Made by a program: the position numbers and the translations under genes | Source: Stutzerimonas chloritidismutans AW-1 | Lineage (GTDB): Bacteria > Pseudomonadota > Gammaproteobacteria > Pseudomonadales > Pseudomonadaceae | Reading direction: 5' to 3' | Length of the DNA stretch: 64,000 nucleotides | NCBI RefSeq assembly: GCF_000495915.1 | Contig: NZ_AOFQ01000052.1 | Span: 30,635 to 94,634 of the forward strand | Shown here: one piece after another, positions 1 through 12,097 of the stretch | How the letters are laid out: every line of letters begins with the position of its first letter | Position numbering within the stretch: position 1 is the stretch's first letter | Notes under the pieces: generated by a model | What the model saw: the letters and a program-made list of their open reading frames with translations, nothing else | What the model was told of the DNA's origin: nothing | Databases searched by the model: none

Positions 1-1342
<1,342 letters not shown>

Positions 1343-1402
1343 GGGGACTTTCCCCCAATGTCGCGGTCGATAGGAGCTGGATAACAATTATGGAGGCGAG
1401 GC

Positions 1403-1783
1403 ATGTCTTTGCGACATTGGCCGATTGCCCTGCTGATCGGCGCTACCGCCATCAGCCCGCTGGCTAGCGCGGACCCCAACGCCGACAGCCAGTGCCACGA
1501 CCAGCGCCAGGCCTTGCGCGAACAGCTGCAGCAGGCGCGCCTGCAGGGTGACAAGCTGCGCCAGACGCAACTCGACAGCGAACTGCAGGGCCTGACCGAG
1601 CAGTGCCAGGGCGTGATTGCCCTGCACCCGCATCAGGTCGAATACGATCACACCAATCGCCAGGTTGAGCGGCGCGAGACGTTGCTACGCGAGGCTTTGG
1701 GCACCGGTGATGCCCAGCTGATCGAGCTGCGCCGCAATCAGCTGGCCAAGTCGCGGGAAAAGCTCGAATCGCTGCGCCGTTAG
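1403..1783 (+). CDS. DUF1090-family periplasmic protein
   Basis: A 126-residue protein with a cleavable signal peptide (hydrophobic residues about 5-20, ending LASA). The rest is a charged, glutamine-rich helical region, probably coiled coil, with cysteines near residues 30 and 68. It resembles the DUF1090 (YqjC-like) family of small exported proteins, whose function is not established. The ATG has GGAGGCGAGG just upstream at 1391-1400. Its stop region overlaps the convergent cytochrome gene by four bases. The family call rests on overall pattern, not on a diagnostic motif. Confidence 0.75.
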   Translation: MSLRHWPIALLIGATAISPLASADPNADSQCHDQRQALREQLQQARLQGDKLRQTQLDSELQGLTEQCQGVIALHPHQVEYDHTNRQVERRETLLREALGTGDAQLIELRRNQLAKSREKLESLRR

Positions 1784-2226
1784 TAGGCGCGGAACTCCTT
1801 GTGGCAGGCTTCACAGGCATCCTCGACCCGCTGGAACGCCGGCGCCACGCTTTGGGCGGTGGCCGGGGCGGTGGCCGTCACGCTCACCAGCGCGGCCGTG
1901 GTCGCTTCCAGTTCGCGGGCCATCTCCTTGAAACGCTCCTGACGCTGCCAGACGTCGTCACGCGCATCGCTCTGCTCTTCCTTCACATTGGGATAATGCT
2001 GCCAAGGCTGCCGCGAGAGCTCGTCCAGCTTGGCCGCGCCTGCACTGAAGCCTTCGCCGTCGAACGGGATGCGCCCGCGCAGCATGCCGCCAAGGTCTTC
2101 CTTGGTATCGAGCATTGCCTGGTAAATCGCCTTGCGCTTGCCCAATGGGGAATTGGGGTCGACCCGGTCGCAGCCAGTCAGCGCCAGGACAGCAATCAGG
2201 GACAGGCTCAGCAGACTCAGCTTCAT
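1780..2226 (-). CDS. Cytochrome c'/c556-like lipoprotein
   Basis: A 148-residue protein with one C-terminal haem c site (CEACH, about residues 138-142) after a helical domain, the arrangement of the cytochrome c' family. The N-terminus carries a lipobox, LTGC, at about residues 16-19 followed by Asp. This predicts lipid anchoring, and in the E. coli rule retention at the inner membrane. Cytochromes c' are usually soluble periplasmic proteins, so the lipobox is notable. Haem attachment would need the Ccm system, not seen here. No redox partner is adjacent. Role could be electron transfer or binding of small gases; this is not decidable from sequence. Confidence 0.75.
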   Translation of the reverse strand: MKLSLLSLSLIAVLALTGCDRVDPNSPLGKRKAIYQAMLDTKEDLGGMLRGRIPFDGEGFSAGAAKLDELSRQPWQHYPNVKEEQSDARDDVWQRQERFKEMARELEATTAALVSVTATAPATAQSVAPAFQRVEDACEACHKEFRAY

Positions 2227-2329
2227 GGTTCAACCACTCGTCGATGCAAAGCGCGGGATTATCCCCGTCCATGCGCGGTTGAACAAATCAGTCGGGTTTC
2301 GACTCCGTCAGCCAAGATTGCTCAGCAGG

Positions 2330-2767
2330 CTATTGCGACCAGCTGCCGCCAGCGCTTTCGCAATCGACCTTGGCCTGGGCCCGATCAGTGGCGTGATAGT
2401 GATAGGTGACGATCGTCGCATCGCCGCCCACCTGGCTGGGCAAGGTACCGTTCTTCGCCTGGGAGCCAGTGGCACGTTCGTTGGCCAGGGTCTCTGCCGT
2501 CATCGGCGCGGTGCAGACACCGAAGTGGCCGTCGGGACAACTGTCGCGGAGCTCGCGGCGGGAGTTCTTCACCGCCTCGTTGTCCTGACAGACCCAGTCG
2601 ATGGCGTCGTCCTTGTCCACGCCGTGGAATTCGAAACACTGCTCGGTCACCACTGGCGCAGGAACCGCGCCGGAGGTTTCGCTGTGCACGTAGCAGGATT
2701 TGGCGGCGGCAGGCAGGCTGAAGGCGCCGACAAGCAACATGGGCGCTAAGCGAAGCATGGGGTTCAT
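2330..2767 (-). CDS. Secreted cysteine-rich protein of unknown function
   Basis: A 145-residue protein I do not recognise. It starts with a signal peptide (hydrophobic stretch about residues 5-19, AAA before the predicted cleavage). The predicted mature part has six cysteines spaced through the chain, enough for three disulfides in the periplasm or outside the cell. There is no membrane segment beyond the signal and no known motif. The start ATG follows an AGGAGA Shine-Dalgarno. It is transcribed divergently from ahcY; the two starts are about 275 bases apart, with the ahcY promoter and riboswitch between them. Confidence 0.65.
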   Translation of the reverse strand: MNPMLRLAPMLLVGAFSLPAAAKSCYVHSETSGAVPAPVVTEQCFEFHGVDKDDAIDWVCQDNEAVKNSRRELRDSCPDGHFGVCTAPMTAETLANERATGSQAKNGTLPSQVGGDATIVTYHYHATDRAQAKVDCESAGGSWSQ

Positions 2768-2859
2768 GGCGGTCTCCTGAAACGGTTTCGCCCGGCAAGG
2801 GTCACCGAACCTGTAGTTTTCGACCCGCGCTCGCTCGCTGTAGTTCGCGCGGCGCGGGG

Positions 2860-2888
2860 TTGGGATTGCCGCGCGGCGCAGCTATAAT
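2860..2888 (+). promoter_or_regulatory. Sigma-70-type promoter of ahcY
   Basis: A TTGGGA -35 element (2860-2865), 17 bases, then a consensus TATAAT -10 element (2883-2888). Transcription would begin near 2895, leaving about 45 bases before the SAH riboswitch. No better promoter is seen upstream of ahcY. Confidence 0.7.
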
Positions 2889-2938
2889 CGCCGGGCTTTT
2901 CCCCGGTCGACTCCGCTTCGACCGTGCCCGCCACCCGT

Positions 2939-3011
2939 CCGAGGGGCGCTGCAGCAGGATGAAACCTGTCAGGCTCGGATGGGGCGTTTCCAGAACGCAT
3001 CAACGGCGCCC
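2939..3011 (+). ncRNA. SAH riboswitch upstream of ahcY
   Basis: This leader segment matches the S-adenosylhomocysteine riboswitch architecture. CCGAG (2939-2943) pairs with CTCGG (2974-2978) to form the basal helix. The conserved core GGGCGCTGCAGC follows the first strand. A second hairpin is formed by GCGTT (2984-2988) and AACGC (2994-2998). GGGCGC (2944-2949) pairs with GCGCCC (3006-3011) as the pseudoknot. In this family SAH binding activates expression of the downstream SAH-recycling gene. The position, 32 bases before the ahcY start, fits control of translation by exposing the ribosome-binding site. Confidence 0.92.
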
Positions 3012-3042
3012 ATTCGCATCTATACGAATGGAGAACTCTTCG

Positions 3043-4449
3043 ATGAGTGCTGTCATGACGCCTGCCGGTTTCACCGACTTCAAGGTCGCCGATATTTCCC
3101 TGGCTGCCTGGGGCCGCCGCGAAATCATCATCGCCGAATCCGAAATGCCCGCGCTGATGGGCCTGCGCAAGAAATACGCCGCCGAGCAGCCGCTCAAGGG
3201 CGCGAAGATCCTCGGCTGCATTCACATGACCATCCAGACCGCCGTGCTGATCGAGACGCTGATCGCGCTCGGCGCGGAAGTGCGTTGGTCGAGCTGCAAC
3301 ATTTTCTCCACCCAGGACCAGGCCGCTGCCGCCATCGCCGCTGCCGGCATCCCGGTGTTCGCCTGGAAGGGCGAGACCGAGGAGGAATACGAGTGGTGCA
3401 TCGAGCAGACCATCCTCAAGGACGGTCAGCCGTGGGATGCCAACATGGTGCTGGACGACGGCGGCGACCTGACCCAGATCCTGCACGACAAGTATCCGCA
3501 GGTGCTCGAGCGCGTCCACGGCGTGACCGAGGAAACCACCACCGGCGTGCATCGCCTGCTCGACATGCTCAAGGGCGGCACGCTGAAGATCCCGGCGATC
3601 AACGTCAACGACTCTGTAACCAAGAGCAAGAACGACAACAAGTACGGCTGCCGTCACAGCCTGAACGATGCCATCAAGCGCGCCACCGACCACCTGCTCT
3701 CCGGCAAGCAGGCGCTGGTCGTCGGTTACGGCGACGTCGGCAAGGGCTCGGCACAATCGCTGCGCCAGGAAGGCATGATCGTCAAGGTCTCCGAGGTCGA
3801 TCCGATCTGCGCCATGCAGGCCTGCATGGATGGCTTCGAGCTGGTCTCCCCCTACAAGGACGGCATCAACGACGGCACCGAAGCCAGCGTCGACGCGGCA
3901 CTGCTGGGCAAGATCGACCTGATCGTCACCACCACCGGTAACGTCAACGTCTGCGACGCCGGCATGCTCAAGGCGCTGAAGAAGCGCGCCGTGGTGTGCA
4001 ACATCGGTCACTTCGACAACGAGATCGACACCGCCTTCATGCGCGCCAACTGGGGCTGGGAAGAGGTCAAGCCGCAGGTGCACAAGATCCACCGCACCGG
4101 CAAGACCGTCGACCCGACCAACGACGACTACCTGATCCTGCTGGCCGAAGGTCGCCTGGTGAATCTGGGCAACGCCACCGGTCATCCGAGCCGGATCATG
4201 GACGGTTCCTTCGCCAACCAGGTGCTGGCGCAGATCCACCTCTACAACGAGAAGTTCGCCGACCTGCCAGTGGCCGAGAAGAGCAAGAACGTCACCGTCA
4301 TGGTGTTGCCGAAGAAGCTCGACGAGGAAGTGGCGCTGGAGATGGTCAAGGGCTTCGGTGGCGTGGTCACCCAGCTGACCACCAAGCAGGCGGAGTACAT
4401 CGGTGTGACCGTCGAAGGCCCGTTCAAGCCGGACAGCTACCGCTACTAA
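3043..4449 (+). CDS. ahcY: S-adenosylhomocysteine hydrolase
   Basis: Hydrolyses SAH to adenosine and homocysteine, removing the product inhibitor of methyltransferases. The 468-residue protein shows the family features: substrate-binding HMTIQT near the N-terminus, DDGGD, the [10 protein letters not shown] segment, and the NAD-binding glycine motif GYGDVGKG at about residue 227. It ends FKPDSYRY, as in other Pseudomonas enzymes. The start at 3043 ([10 protein letters not shown]) is chosen because it matches the Pseudomonas N-terminus and follows GGAGA at 3030-3034; in-frame ATGs at 3028 and further upstream fall in or beside the riboswitch. It is controlled by the SAH riboswitch and followed by metF 73 bases later. 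Confidence 0.97.
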   Translation: MSAVMTPAGFTDFKVADISLAAWGRREIIIAESEMPALMGLRKKYAAEQPLKGAKILGCIHMTIQTAVLIETLIALGAEVRWSSCNIFSTQDQAAAAIAAAGIPVFAWKGETEEEYEWCIEQTILKDGQPWDANMVLDDGGDLTQILHDKYPQVLERVHGVTEETTTGVHRLLDMLKGGTLKIPAINVNDSVTKSKNDNKYGCRHSLNDAIKRATDHLLSGKQALVVGYGDVGKGSAQSLRQEGMIVKVSEVDPICAMQACMDGFELVSPYKDGINDGTEASVDAALLGKIDLIVTTTGNVNVCDAGMLKALKKRAVVCNIGHFDNEIDTAFMRANWGWEEVKPQVHKIHRTGKTVDPTNDDYLILLAEGRLVNLGNATGHPSRIMDGSFANQVLAQIHLYNEKFADLPVAEKSKNVTVMVLPKKLDEEVALEMVKGFGGVVTQLTTKQAEYIGVTVEGPFKPDSYRY

Positions 4450-4522
4450 GCAGGTCATGCTGCTGGCGACGAACTGTGCCCTGCATTCGTCGCCAGCAGC
4501 CTGCAGCCCAAGGAATAACCGA

Positions 4523-5374
4523 ATGACCGCTTTGAACCGCCCATCCATCAGCTTCGAGTTCTTTCCCACCAAGACCGAAGCCGGGCACGAAAAACTGCTG
4601 AACGTGGCCCGCCAGCTGGCCGGCTACCAACCCGATTTCTTCTCCTGCACTTACGGTGCCGGTGGCTCGACCCGTGACCGCACGCTCAACACCGTGCTGC
4701 AACTCGACGGCGAGGTAAAGGTGCCGACCGCACCGCACCTGTCCTGCGTCGGCGACAGCAAGGCCGAGCTGCGCGAACTGCTGAACCTCTACAAGGATGC
4801 CGGCATCAAACGCATCGTCGCCCTTCGCGGCGATCTGCCCTCCGGCATGGGCATGGCCAGTGGTGAGCTGCGCTACGCCAATGAGCTGGTAGAGTTCATC
4901 CGCAGCGAAACCGGCGATCACTTCCATATCGAGATCGCCGCCTATCCGGAGATGCACCCTCAGGCACGCAACTTCGAGGACGACCTGGCCAACTTCGTGC
5001 GCAAGGCCAGGGCCGGCGCCGACAGTGCCATCACCCAGTACTTCTTCAATGCCGACTGCTACTTCTACTTCGTCGAGCGCGTGCGCAAACTCGGAGTGGA
5101 AACCCCGGTGGTGCCCGGCATCATGCCGATCACCAACTACAGCAAGCTGGCACGCTTCTCAGATGCCTGCGGTGCGGAGATTCCGCGTTGGGTGCGCAAG
5201 CAGCTCGAAAGCTATGGCGACGACATGCAGAGCATCCAGGCCTTCGGCGAGCAGGTCATCACCGAGATGTGCGAGAAGCTGCTGGCCGGCGGTGCGCCCG
5301 GCCTGCACTTCTACACGCTGAACCAGGCCGAGCCGAGCCTGGCGATCTGGAACAACCTCGGGCTGTCACGCTGA
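4523..5374 (+). CDS. metF: 5,10-methylenetetrahydrofolate reductase
   Basis: FAD-dependent reduction of methylene-THF to 5-methyl-THF, the methyl donor for methionine synthesis. The 283-residue protein has the usual bacterial length. It begins with the beta-strand motif SFEFFPTKT and contains VALRGDLP and ITQYFF, typical of the TIM-barrel folate/FAD site. The start at 4523 is preceded by AAGGAA (4510-4515); the longer frame from 4457 adds a leader unlike the family. It lies 73 bases after ahcY on the same strand, so the two methyl-cycle genes may be co-transcribed and share the riboswitch-controlled leader. Confidence 0.96.
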   Translation: MTALNRPSISFEFFPTKTEAGHEKLLNVARQLAGYQPDFFSCTYGAGGSTRDRTLNTVLQLDGEVKVPTAPHLSCVGDSKAELRELLNLYKDAGIKRIVALRGDLPSGMGMASGELRYANELVEFIRSETGDHFHIEIAAYPEMHPQARNFEDDLANFVRKARAGADSAITQYFFNADCYFYFVERVRKLGVETPVVPGIMPITNYSKLARFSDACGAEIPRWVRKQLESYGDDMQSIQAFGEQVITEMCEKLLAGGAPGLHFYTLNQAEPSLAIWNNLGLSR

Positions 5375-5384
5375 GCACCAACCG

Positions 5385-5408
5385 GCTCCGTAGAAATACG
5401 GAGCTGGC
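5385..5408 (+). terminator. Stem-loop after metF, possible terminator
   Basis: GCTCCGTA, a GAAA loop and TACGGAGC form a perfect eight-pair hairpin about 10 bases after the metF stop. No clear T run follows, so termination would be weak or Rho-assisted. The remaining gap to rhlE holds a TATACT -10-like element at 5465-5470 with no convincing -35, and a leader of about 130 bases before the rhlE start. Confidence 0.45.
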
Positions 5409-5607
5409 TAATGAACCCGTGACCTGCGACACTGTCAGAGCAATGCGGCGTTAACAGGCTCTGTTATACTCCGCGCTTCCGCCAGGCTTACGCCCGGATG
5501 CCGCCATATATGACCCGCGGCAGGACCGGACGGGATCGCACGCCAGTCGCGATTCGAGCCAGGCATGATCATCCCAGGGCCTCGCCCCTAACAAGACAGG
5601 ATTACTC

Positions 5608-7431
5608 ATGTCCTTTGCTTCCCTCGGTCTCTCCGAGGCTTTGGCCGGTGCCGTCGAGGCCGCCGGTTACACCCAGCCTACTCCCGTGCAACAGCGGGCC
5701 ATTCCCGCCGTGTTGCAAGGCCGCGACCTGATGGTCGCCGCCCAGACCGGAACCGGTAAGACAGGCGGTTTCGCCCTGCCGGTACTCGAACTGCTGTTTC
5801 CGGGTGGTCACCCGGATCGTGAACACCGCTACGGCCCGAAACAGCCGCGCGTGCTGGTGCTGACACCGACCCGCGAGCTCGCCGCCCAGGTTCACGACAG
5901 TTTCAAGATCTACGCCCGCGATCTGCCCCTGAAGAGCACCTGCATCTTCGGTGGCGTCGGCATGAACCCGCAGATCCAGGCGGTTGCCAAGGGTCTCGAC
6001 GTGCTGGTCGCCTGCCCAGGTCGCCTGCTCGACCTGGCCAACCAGAAAGCCATCGACCTGTCGCACGTGGAAATTCTCGTCCTCGACGAAGCCGACCGCA
6101 TGCTCGACATGGGCTTCATCCATGACGTCAAGAAGGTCCTCGCCAAGCTGCCGGCCAAGCGCCAGAACCTGCTGTTCTCGGCGACCTTCTCCAAGGACAT
6201 CACCGACCTCGCCGGCAAGCTGCTGCACAATCCCGAGCGCATCGAGGTCACGCCGCCGAACACCACCGTCGAGCGTATCGAGCAGCGCATGTTCCGCGTG
6301 GCTGCCAGCCACAAGCGCGCTCTGCTCGCGCACCTGATCACCCAGGGTGCCTGGGAGCAGGTGTTGGTCTTCACCCGCACCAAGCACGGCGCCAACCGTC
6401 TGGCCGAGTATCTGGAAAAGCACGGCCTGCCGGCTGCCGCGATTCACGGCAACAAGAGCCAGAACGCCCGCACCAAGGCTCTGGCTGACTTCAAGGCCAA
6501 CCAGGTGCGCATCCTGGTCGCCACCGATATCGCCGCCCGCGGTCTGGATATCGACCAGCTGCCCCATGTGGTCAACTTCGAGCTGCCCAACGTCGAGGAA
6601 GACTACGTACACCGCATCGGCCGTACTGGCCGTGCCGGGCGCAGCGGTGAAGCCATTTCGCTGGTCGCGCCGGACGAGGAAAAGCTGCTCAAGGGCATCG
6701 AGCGCATGACCAAGCAGCGCATCCCTGAAGGCGATCTGATGGGCTTCGATGCCAGCGCCATCGAGACGGAGAAGCCGGAGGTGCGCGAACCGCGCCAGCC
6801 GCGTCCGCAGCGTGGCGAACGCAAGGCTCGCGCTGAGCGCGAAAAGCCGGCAGAGAAAGGCACCGAGCAGAAGGAACGCAACCGCCGCAGCCAGAGCAAG
6901 GCGCGCAAGCCTGCTCGCGATGGAGCCGCCAGTGAAGCGCAAACCGCTGCTCGACCTCCGCAGCTGCCGCCAAACCGTGCTCCGGACGAGTTTCTCGATG
7001 ACGAAGTGGACAACTTCGGCAATCGTGTCGACTACGTCAGCCCGTATCAGAACAAGCAGAACCGCGGCCGGCGCCCTGGTGCTCCGGCTCCGGCTCCGGC
7101 TGGTGCCGCGCCACGTGCCGCCGGAGCCGCACGCCCTGGCGCTGCTGGTGCTCCCGCCGGCAAGGGCAAACGTCCGGGTACGGGCCAAGGCCAGGCGGCG
7201 CGCAGCGGCCAGCCGCGCAACGGCCAGCCACGGCGCAAGAACGACAGCCGACGGATCGAAGAGCCAGCCGTCGCGCGCCAGGAAGCTGCCAAGCCGCGTG
7301 AAAAGCAGCCAGTGATCATCCACAAGGAATCGAAGATCGATCGGCTGCCCAGTCTGGACCAGCTCGAGCAGCTGCCAACCCGGCCACGAGGTGAGAAGCC
7401 GGCCCTGCTGACGCGCAACCGCGAAGGCTGA
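5608..7431 (+). CDS. rhlE: DEAD-box RNA helicase, RhlE type, with long basic tail
   Basis: ATP-dependent RNA unwinding in RNA turnover, ribosome assembly or cold adaptation. The 607-residue protein has every helicase motif in order: Q motif near residues 20-28 (QPTPVQQ), Walker A AQTGTGKT at about 45-52, PTRELA, DEAD (LDEADRML), [14 protein letters not shown] and [10 protein letters not shown]. After about residue 375 comes a tail of some 230 residues rich in Arg, Lys, Pro, Ala and Gly, probably disordered and RNA-binding. The start ATG follows an AGGA site. PAO1 has an rhlE-like gene at the same place beside the efflux operon. Long-tailed RhlE proteins occur in pseudomonads. Confidence 0.93.
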   Translation: MSFASLGLSEALAGAVEAAGYTQPTPVQQRAIPAVLQGRDLMVAAQTGTGKTGGFALPVLELLFPGGHPDREHRYGPKQPRVLVLTPTRELAAQVHDSFKIYARDLPLKSTCIFGGVGMNPQIQAVAKGLDVLVACPGRLLDLANQKAIDLSHVEILVLDEADRMLDMGFIHDVKKVLAKLPAKRQNLLFSATFSKDITDLAGKLLHNPERIEVTPPNTTVERIEQRMFRVAASHKRALLAHLITQGAWEQVLVFTRTKHGANRLAEYLEKHGLPAAAIHGNKSQNARTKALADFKANQVRILVATDIAARGLDIDQLPHVVNFELPNVEEDYVHRIGRTGRAGRSGEAISLVAPDEEKLLKGIERMTKQRIPEGDLMGFDASAIETEKPEVREPRQPRPQRGERKARAEREKPAEKGTEQKERNRRSQSKARKPARDGAASEAQTAARPPQLPPNRAPDEFLDDEVDNFGNRVDYVSPYQNKQNRGRRPGAPAPAPAGAAPRAAGAARPGAAGAPAGKGKRPGTGQGQAARSGQPRNGQPRRKNDSRRIEEPAVARQEAAKPREKQPVIIHKESKIDRLPSLDQLEQLPTRPRGEKPALLTRNREG

Positions 7432-7441
7432 GCCACAAACG

Positions 7442-7468
7442 AAAACGCCGCCCGATGGGCGGCGTTTT
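7442..7468. terminator. Bidirectional terminator between rhlE and oprM
   Basis: AAAACGCCGCCC (7442-7453), a three-base loop and GGGCGGCGTTTT (7457-7468) form a 12-pair stem with A and T runs at its ends. It sits between two convergent genes and can serve both strands. Confidence 0.9.
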
Positions 7469-7521
7469 CGTATCTGCGTGTTGTCGGCGGTGGTCGTACT
7501 GCAAGCGACCACCGCATCGCC

Positions 7522-8946
7522 TCATTCCTCTTGCGGCTGCGCCTGCACCGCGTCCTGCCAGCCGCCACCCAGCGCCTTGAACAGATTGACCTCGCTGGTC
7601 ATCTGCGCCAGGCGATCGGTGATCAGTTGCTGCTGCACGCTGAACAGCTGGCGCTGCGCATCGAGCACGGTCAGGTAGCTGTCGATGCCCGTGCGATAGC
7701 GGCGCTCGGCGAGGTTGTAGTAGTCCTCGCTGGTCTCCAACAAATCACGCTGCGCCTGCACCTGCCGCGTGTAGGTGGCCTGAGCCGCCAGCCCGTCGGC
7801 CACTTCGCGGAAGGCGGTCTGGATCGCTTTCTCGTATTGCGCGACCTGGATGTTCTTGCTGATCTGCGCGTAGTCCAGATTCGCCCGCAGTTGGCCAGCA
7901 TTGAAGATCGGCACACTGATGCTCGGCGAGAAGCTCCAGTAACCGGAGCCGCCGTCGAACAGGCCGGACAACTCGCTGCTCGCCGAACCCGCTGCGCCGG
8001 TCAGGCTGATGCGCGGAAAGAACGCCGCACGGGCTGCGCCGATGCTGGCATTGACAGCGCGCAGTTGATATTCAGCCTGGAGAACATCCGGGCGCTGCTG
8101 AAGCAGATCGGAGGGCAGCCCGACCGGCAACGTCGCCAGCTGGGTACGCTCCAGCCCGTCGCCCGACTGCAGACCGGCCGGCAGGCTCTGTCCCAGCAAC
8201 AGCGTCAGCGCATTGCGGTCCTGCGCCACCAGCCGCGTGTACTGCTCGATGTTCACCCGCGCACTGTCGACAGCGCTGCGCGCCTGACGCAGCTCCAGCG
8301 CAGAGGCGACCCCGACGTCGAAACTGCGTTGGGTCAGACCAAAGCTCTCTTCATAGGTCTTCAGCGTATCGCGGGTGACCTGCAGCAATGCCTGGTCGGC
8401 CTGCAAGGTCAGCCAGGCATTGGCGACACTGGCGATCAGACTGATCTGGGTGCTGCGCTGGGCGGCCTCGCTGGCGAAGAACTCTTCCAGCGCCTGGTCG
8501 CGCAGGCTGCGCAGGCGACCGAACAGGTCCAGCTCCCAGGACACACCGAACGTGGCGCTGTACTGGCTGCTGATGGCCGGCTCGCCACTCATGTTCAGAT
8601 CGCCAGGGGTGCGGCTGCGCGTCCCCGCGCCGTCGGCACTCACCGCCGGCAGCACATCGGCGCGCTGCACGCGATACAGCGCGCGATAGGCATCGACGTT
8701 GAGCGCCGCCACACGCAGGTCACGGTTGTTCTCCAGCGCCACCTCGATCAACTGCTGCAGTGCCGGATCACGGAAGAACTCGCGCCAGCCAAGCGCGCGC
8801 TCGGACGCCTGCGTCGCGTCTTGCGGATAGGCCTTGCCTTGCGGCCAGGCGGCCGCGACCGGTGCGTCCGGACGTTCGTAGTCAGGGATCAGCGAGCAAC
8901 CGCCCAGCGCCGCCATCAGCGCCAGGCTCAACAGAGACTTGTGCAT
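7522..8946 (-). CDS. oprM: RND efflux outer-membrane channel lipoprotein (OprM family)
   Basis: Outer-membrane exit duct of a tripartite efflux pump. The 474-residue protein starts with a lipoprotein signal (lipobox LGGCS, about residues 14-18) and contains the two internally related outer-membrane factor repeats with long alpha-hairpins. The start at 8946 is chosen because it gives the lipobox directly; the longer frame reaches into the pump gene. Its ATG overlaps the TGA of the pump gene by one base, indicating translational coupling. It is the last gene of the mexA-mexB-oprM-type operon. In the stutzeri group the same arrangement has been called tbtABM, and in P. putida ttgABC. Confidence 0.93.
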   Translation of the reverse strand: MHKSLLSLALMAALGGCSLIPDYERPDAPVAAAWPQGKAYPQDATQASERALGWREFFRDPALQQLIEVALENNRDLRVAALNVDAYRALYRVQRADVLPAVSADGAGTRSRTPGDLNMSGEPAISSQYSATFGVSWELDLFGRLRSLRDQALEEFFASEAAQRSTQISLIASVANAWLTLQADQALLQVTRDTLKTYEESFGLTQRSFDVGVASALELRQARSAVDSARVNIEQYTRLVAQDRNALTLLLGQSLPAGLQSGDGLERTQLATLPVGLPSDLLQQRPDVLQAEYQLRAVNASIGAARAAFFPRISLTGAAGSASSELSGLFDGGSGYWSFSPSISVPIFNAGQLRANLDYAQISKNIQVAQYEKAIQTAFREVADGLAAQATYTRQVQAQRDLLETSEDYYNLAERRYRTGIDSYLTVLDAQRQLFSVQQQLITDRLAQMTSEVNLFKALGGGWQDAVQAQPQEE

Positions 8947-11900
8947 CACTGCGAATCCTCCTTCACACCCTCGTTGGCGGACTTCGAGCGGTCGAAGAAC
9001 GTGCAGATCATTACGTAGAACAGTGGAATCCAGAAGATCGCCAGTATCGCGGCGGTCAACATGCCGCCGATCACACCGGTACCAATCGCGTGCTTGCTGC
9101 CCGCACCGGCGCCAGACGCAATCGCCAGAGGCACCACGCCGAGAATGAACGCCAGCGAGGTCATGATGATCGGCCGCAGACGCATGCGGCACGCCTGCAG
9201 CGCGGCATCGGCGTAGCTCATCCCCTGCTCGTGCAGCGCCTTGGCGAACTCGACGATGAGGATCGCGTTACGCGCCGACAGACCGATGGTGGTGACCAGG
9301 CCCACCTGGAAGAACACCTCGTTGGACAGCCCGCGCAGCAAGGTGAAGGCCAGCGCCCCGACGATACCCAGCGGCACGACCAGCATGACCGAGAACGGAA
9401 TCGACCAGCTCTCGTACAGGGCCGCCAGGCAGAGGAACACCACCAGCAGCGACAGGGCATAGAGCGCCAGCGTCTGCGATCCCGCCAGACGTTCCTCGTA
9501 GGACTGACCTGTCCAGGAATAGCCGACTCCAGGTGGCAGCTGGGCGGCGATGCGTTCGACCTCGGCCATGGCATCACCGGAGCTGTAGCCAGGGGCCGGC
9601 TCACCGAGCATCTCGATCGCACTGACGCCGTTGAAACGCGACAGCTTCGGCGAACCGTAGGTCCACTCACCGCTGGCGAAGGCGCTGAACGGAACCATCT
9701 CGCCAGCGTCGTTGCGCACGTACCACTTCTGCAAATCCTCAGGGCTCATGCGCGCGTCCGGAACGCCCTGCAAATACACCTTCTTCACCCGACCTCGATC
9801 GATAAAGTCGTTGACGTAGCGGCCACCCCAGGCAATCGACAGCGTGCTGTTGATGTCCGCCAGAGAGATACCCAATACCCGCGCCTTCTCGTCGTCGATC
9901 AGAACCTGATACTGCGGCTCATCGCGCAGGGTATTGGGCCGCACCCGGGTGAGCACCGGACTCTGGCTGGCCAGCTGGAGGAACTTGTCGCGGGCCTGCT
10001 GCAGCACTTCCTGGCCAACGCCGGCGCGGTCCTGCAGGAACAGGTTGAAACCGGTGGCATTACCCAGCTCCATCACCGCAGGCGGCGCAAAGGCGAACAC
10101 CTGGGCGTCACGGAAACTGGCGAAATGCTGCTGCGCACGCTGGGCCAGGGCGAACACGCTGTCTTCCTCGTCGGTCCGCTCGCTCCAGGGCTTCAGGCCG
10201 ATGAAGGCGATACCCGAGCTCTGGCCGCGGCCGGCGAAGCTGAAGCCGGTCACGGTAAAGACGGAACGAACGATGTCGCTCTCCTCTTCCAGCAGATAGC
10301 TGCGCATGGCGTCGATGCTCTGCTGGGTGCGCTCGGCGGTAGAGCCCGACGGAGTCATTACCTGGGCGAACAGGACGCCCTGGTCCTCTTCCGGCAGGAA
10401 GGCGCTGGGAATGCGGTTGAACAGCACCACCATGACGCCGACGATAAGCACATACAGCAGCAGGAACGGTGCCTTGCGCTTGAGCACGGCCCTCACGCCG
10501 CGCTCGTAGCCGTTCACGCTGCGATCGAAGGTGCGATTGAACCAGCCGAAGAATCCGCCTTTCTCGTGGTGATCATCCTTGTCGATCGGCTTGAGCAGCG
10601 TCGCACACAGCGCCGGCGTGAAGATCAGCGCCATCAGCACCGAGAGCACCATCGCCGAAACGATGGTGATGGAAAACTGCCGATAGATGACCCCGGTCGA
10701 GCCTCCGAAGAAGGCCATCGGCAGCAGTACCGCCGACAGCACCACGCCAATGCCGATCAGCGCGCCCTGGATCTGGCCCATGGACTTGCGCGTCGCCTCC
10801 AGAGGCGAGAGCCCTTCTTCGCGCATCACCCGTTCGACGTTCTCCACCACCACGATGGCATCGTCGACCAGCAGGCCGATGGCCAGAATCATGGCGAACA
10901 TGGTCAGGGTATTGATGCTGAAACCGAACACCGCCAGCACGCCAAAGGTACCCAGCAGCACCACCGGCACCGCGAGCGTCGGAACCAGCGTCGCGCGGAA
11001 GTTCTGCAGGAACAGGTACATCACCAGGAACACCAGCACGAACGCCTCGAGCAGCGTGTGCATGACGCCGGTGATGGACGCAGAGATGACCGGCGTGGTG
11101 TCGTAGGGATAGACCACGTCGACACCCGGCGGGAAGAACGGCTTGAGCTCCTCGATGGTCTTGCGCACGCCTTCGACGGTATCCAGCGCGTTGGCGCCGG
11201 TTGCCAGCTTCAGCGCCAGGCCGGCGGCCGGCTTGCCGTTGAAGTGCGCGCTGACCGAATAGTTTTCGCCCCCCAGCTCGACCTTGGCGACATCACCCAG
11301 ACGCACCTGCGAGCCGTCGCTGTTGACCTTGAGCAGGATGTTGCGGAACTGCTCCGGAGTCTGCAGGCGGGTCTTGCCGATCACCGTGGCGTTGAGCTGC
11401 TGCCCGGGCAGCGCCGGCAAGCCACCCAGCTGACCGGACGAGATCTGGACGTTCTGCGCCTGGATCGCCGAGCTGACGTCCACCGGGGTCAGGCTGAAGT
11501 TGTTCAGCTTCGCCGGATCGAGCCAGATGCGCATCGCGTACTGGGCACCGAATACCTGGAAGTCGCCGACGCCCTTGGTGCGCGAGATCGGGTCCTGCAT
11601 GTTGGCGACGATGTAGTTCGCCAGGTCACGCTGGTCGAGACTGCCGTCGGTGGAAACCAGGCCGATCACGATCAGGAAGTTGCGCACCGCCTTGGTGACG
11701 CGAATACCCTGCTGCTGAACCTCCTGCGGCAGCAGCGGCGTCGCCAGCTGCAGCTTGTTCTGCACCTGAACCTGGGCGATATCGGGGTTGGTGCCCTGAT
11801 CGAAGGTCACGGTAATGGTCATGCTGCCGTCGGAGTTGCTCTCCGAGGAGATGTAGCGCAGCCCGTCGATGCCGTTGAGCTGCTGCTCGATGACCTGCAC

Positions 11901-12083
11901 CACGGTGTCCTGCACCGTCTGCGCCGAGGCGCCCGGGTAGCTGACGGAAATGCCGACCGCAGGCGCGGCGATGCTCGGGTACTGGTTGACCGGCAACTTG
12001 AGAATGGACAGCCCGCCGGCGAGCATGATCACCAGGGCGATCACCCAGGCGAAGATCGGCCGGTCGATAAAGAACTTGGACAT
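8946..12083 (-). CDS. mexB: RND multidrug efflux inner-membrane pump (MexB/TtgB type)
   Basis: Proton-driven exporter of drugs, solvents and dyes. At 1045 residues it has the usual HAE1-RND length. It begins [16 protein letters not shown], typical of AcrB/MexB. It has a first periplasmic loop, a transmembrane block with the proton-relay pair in [12 protein letters not shown] (about residues 405-408), a second periplasmic loop and a closing transmembrane block ending near residue 1030. It lies 14 bases after the adaptor gene. Close relatives are MexB, TtgB and TbtB; substrates cannot be fixed from sequence. Confidence 0.96.
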   Translation of the reverse strand: MSKFFIDRPIFAWVIALVIMLAGGLSILKLPVNQYPSIAAPAVGISVSYPGASAQTVQDTVVQVIEQQLNGIDGLRYISSESNSDGSMTITVTFDQGTNPDIAQVQVQNKLQLATPLLPQEVQQQGIRVTKAVRNFLIVIGLVSTDGSLDQRDLANYIVANMQDPISRTKGVGDFQVFGAQYAMRIWLDPAKLNNFSLTPVDVSSAIQAQNVQISSGQLGGLPALPGQQLNATVIGKTRLQTPEQFRNILLKVNSDGSQVRLGDVAKVELGGENYSVSAHFNGKPAAGLALKLATGANALDTVEGVRKTIEELKPFFPPGVDVVYPYDTTPVISASITGVMHTLLEAFVLVFLVMYLFLQNFRATLVPTLAVPVVLLGTFGVLAVFGFSINTLTMFAMILAIGLLVDDAIVVVENVERVMREEGLSPLEATRKSMGQIQGALIGIGVVLSAVLLPMAFFGGSTGVIYRQFSITIVSAMVLSVLMALIFTPALCATLLKPIDKDDHHEKGGFFGWFNRTFDRSVNGYERGVRAVLKRKAPFLLLYVLIVGVMVVLFNRIPSAFLPEEDQGVLFAQVMTPSGSTAERTQQSIDAMRSYLLEEESDIVRSVFTVTGFSFAGRGQSSGIAFIGLKPWSERTDEEDSVFALAQRAQQHFASFRDAQVFAFAPPAVMELGNATGFNLFLQDRAGVGQEVLQQARDKFLQLASQSPVLTRVRPNTLRDEPQYQVLIDDEKARVLGISLADINSTLSIAWGGRYVNDFIDRGRVKKVYLQGVPDARMSPEDLQKWYVRNDAGEMVPFSAFASGEWTYGSPKLSRFNGVSAIEMLGEPAPGYSSGDAMAEVERIAAQLPPGVGYSWTGQSYEERLAGSQTLALYALSLLVVFLCLAALYESWSIPFSVMLVVPLGIVGALAFTLLRGLSNEVFFQVGLVTTIGLSARNAILIVEFAKALHEQGMSYADAALQACRMRLRPIIMTSLAFILGVVPLAIASGAGAGSKHAIGTGVIGGMLTAAILAIFWIPLFYVMICTFFDRSKSANEGVKEDSQ

Positions 12084-12097
12084 GGATTAGAAACCCC

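Noticed and set aside
2764..4572. A 602-codon open frame opposite ahcY
   Set aside because: It is the antisense shadow of a highly conserved gene and covers the riboswitch and promoter. No ribosome-binding site or domain is seen.
5375..5607. Possible small gene in the metF-rhlE gap
   Set aside because: Only short frames without ribosome-binding sites; the interval is better explained as a hairpin, a -10-like element and the rhlE leader.
5602..7512. A 636-codon open frame opposite rhlE
   Set aside because: It mirrors the helicase gene and also covers the bidirectional terminator, which a real gene would not.
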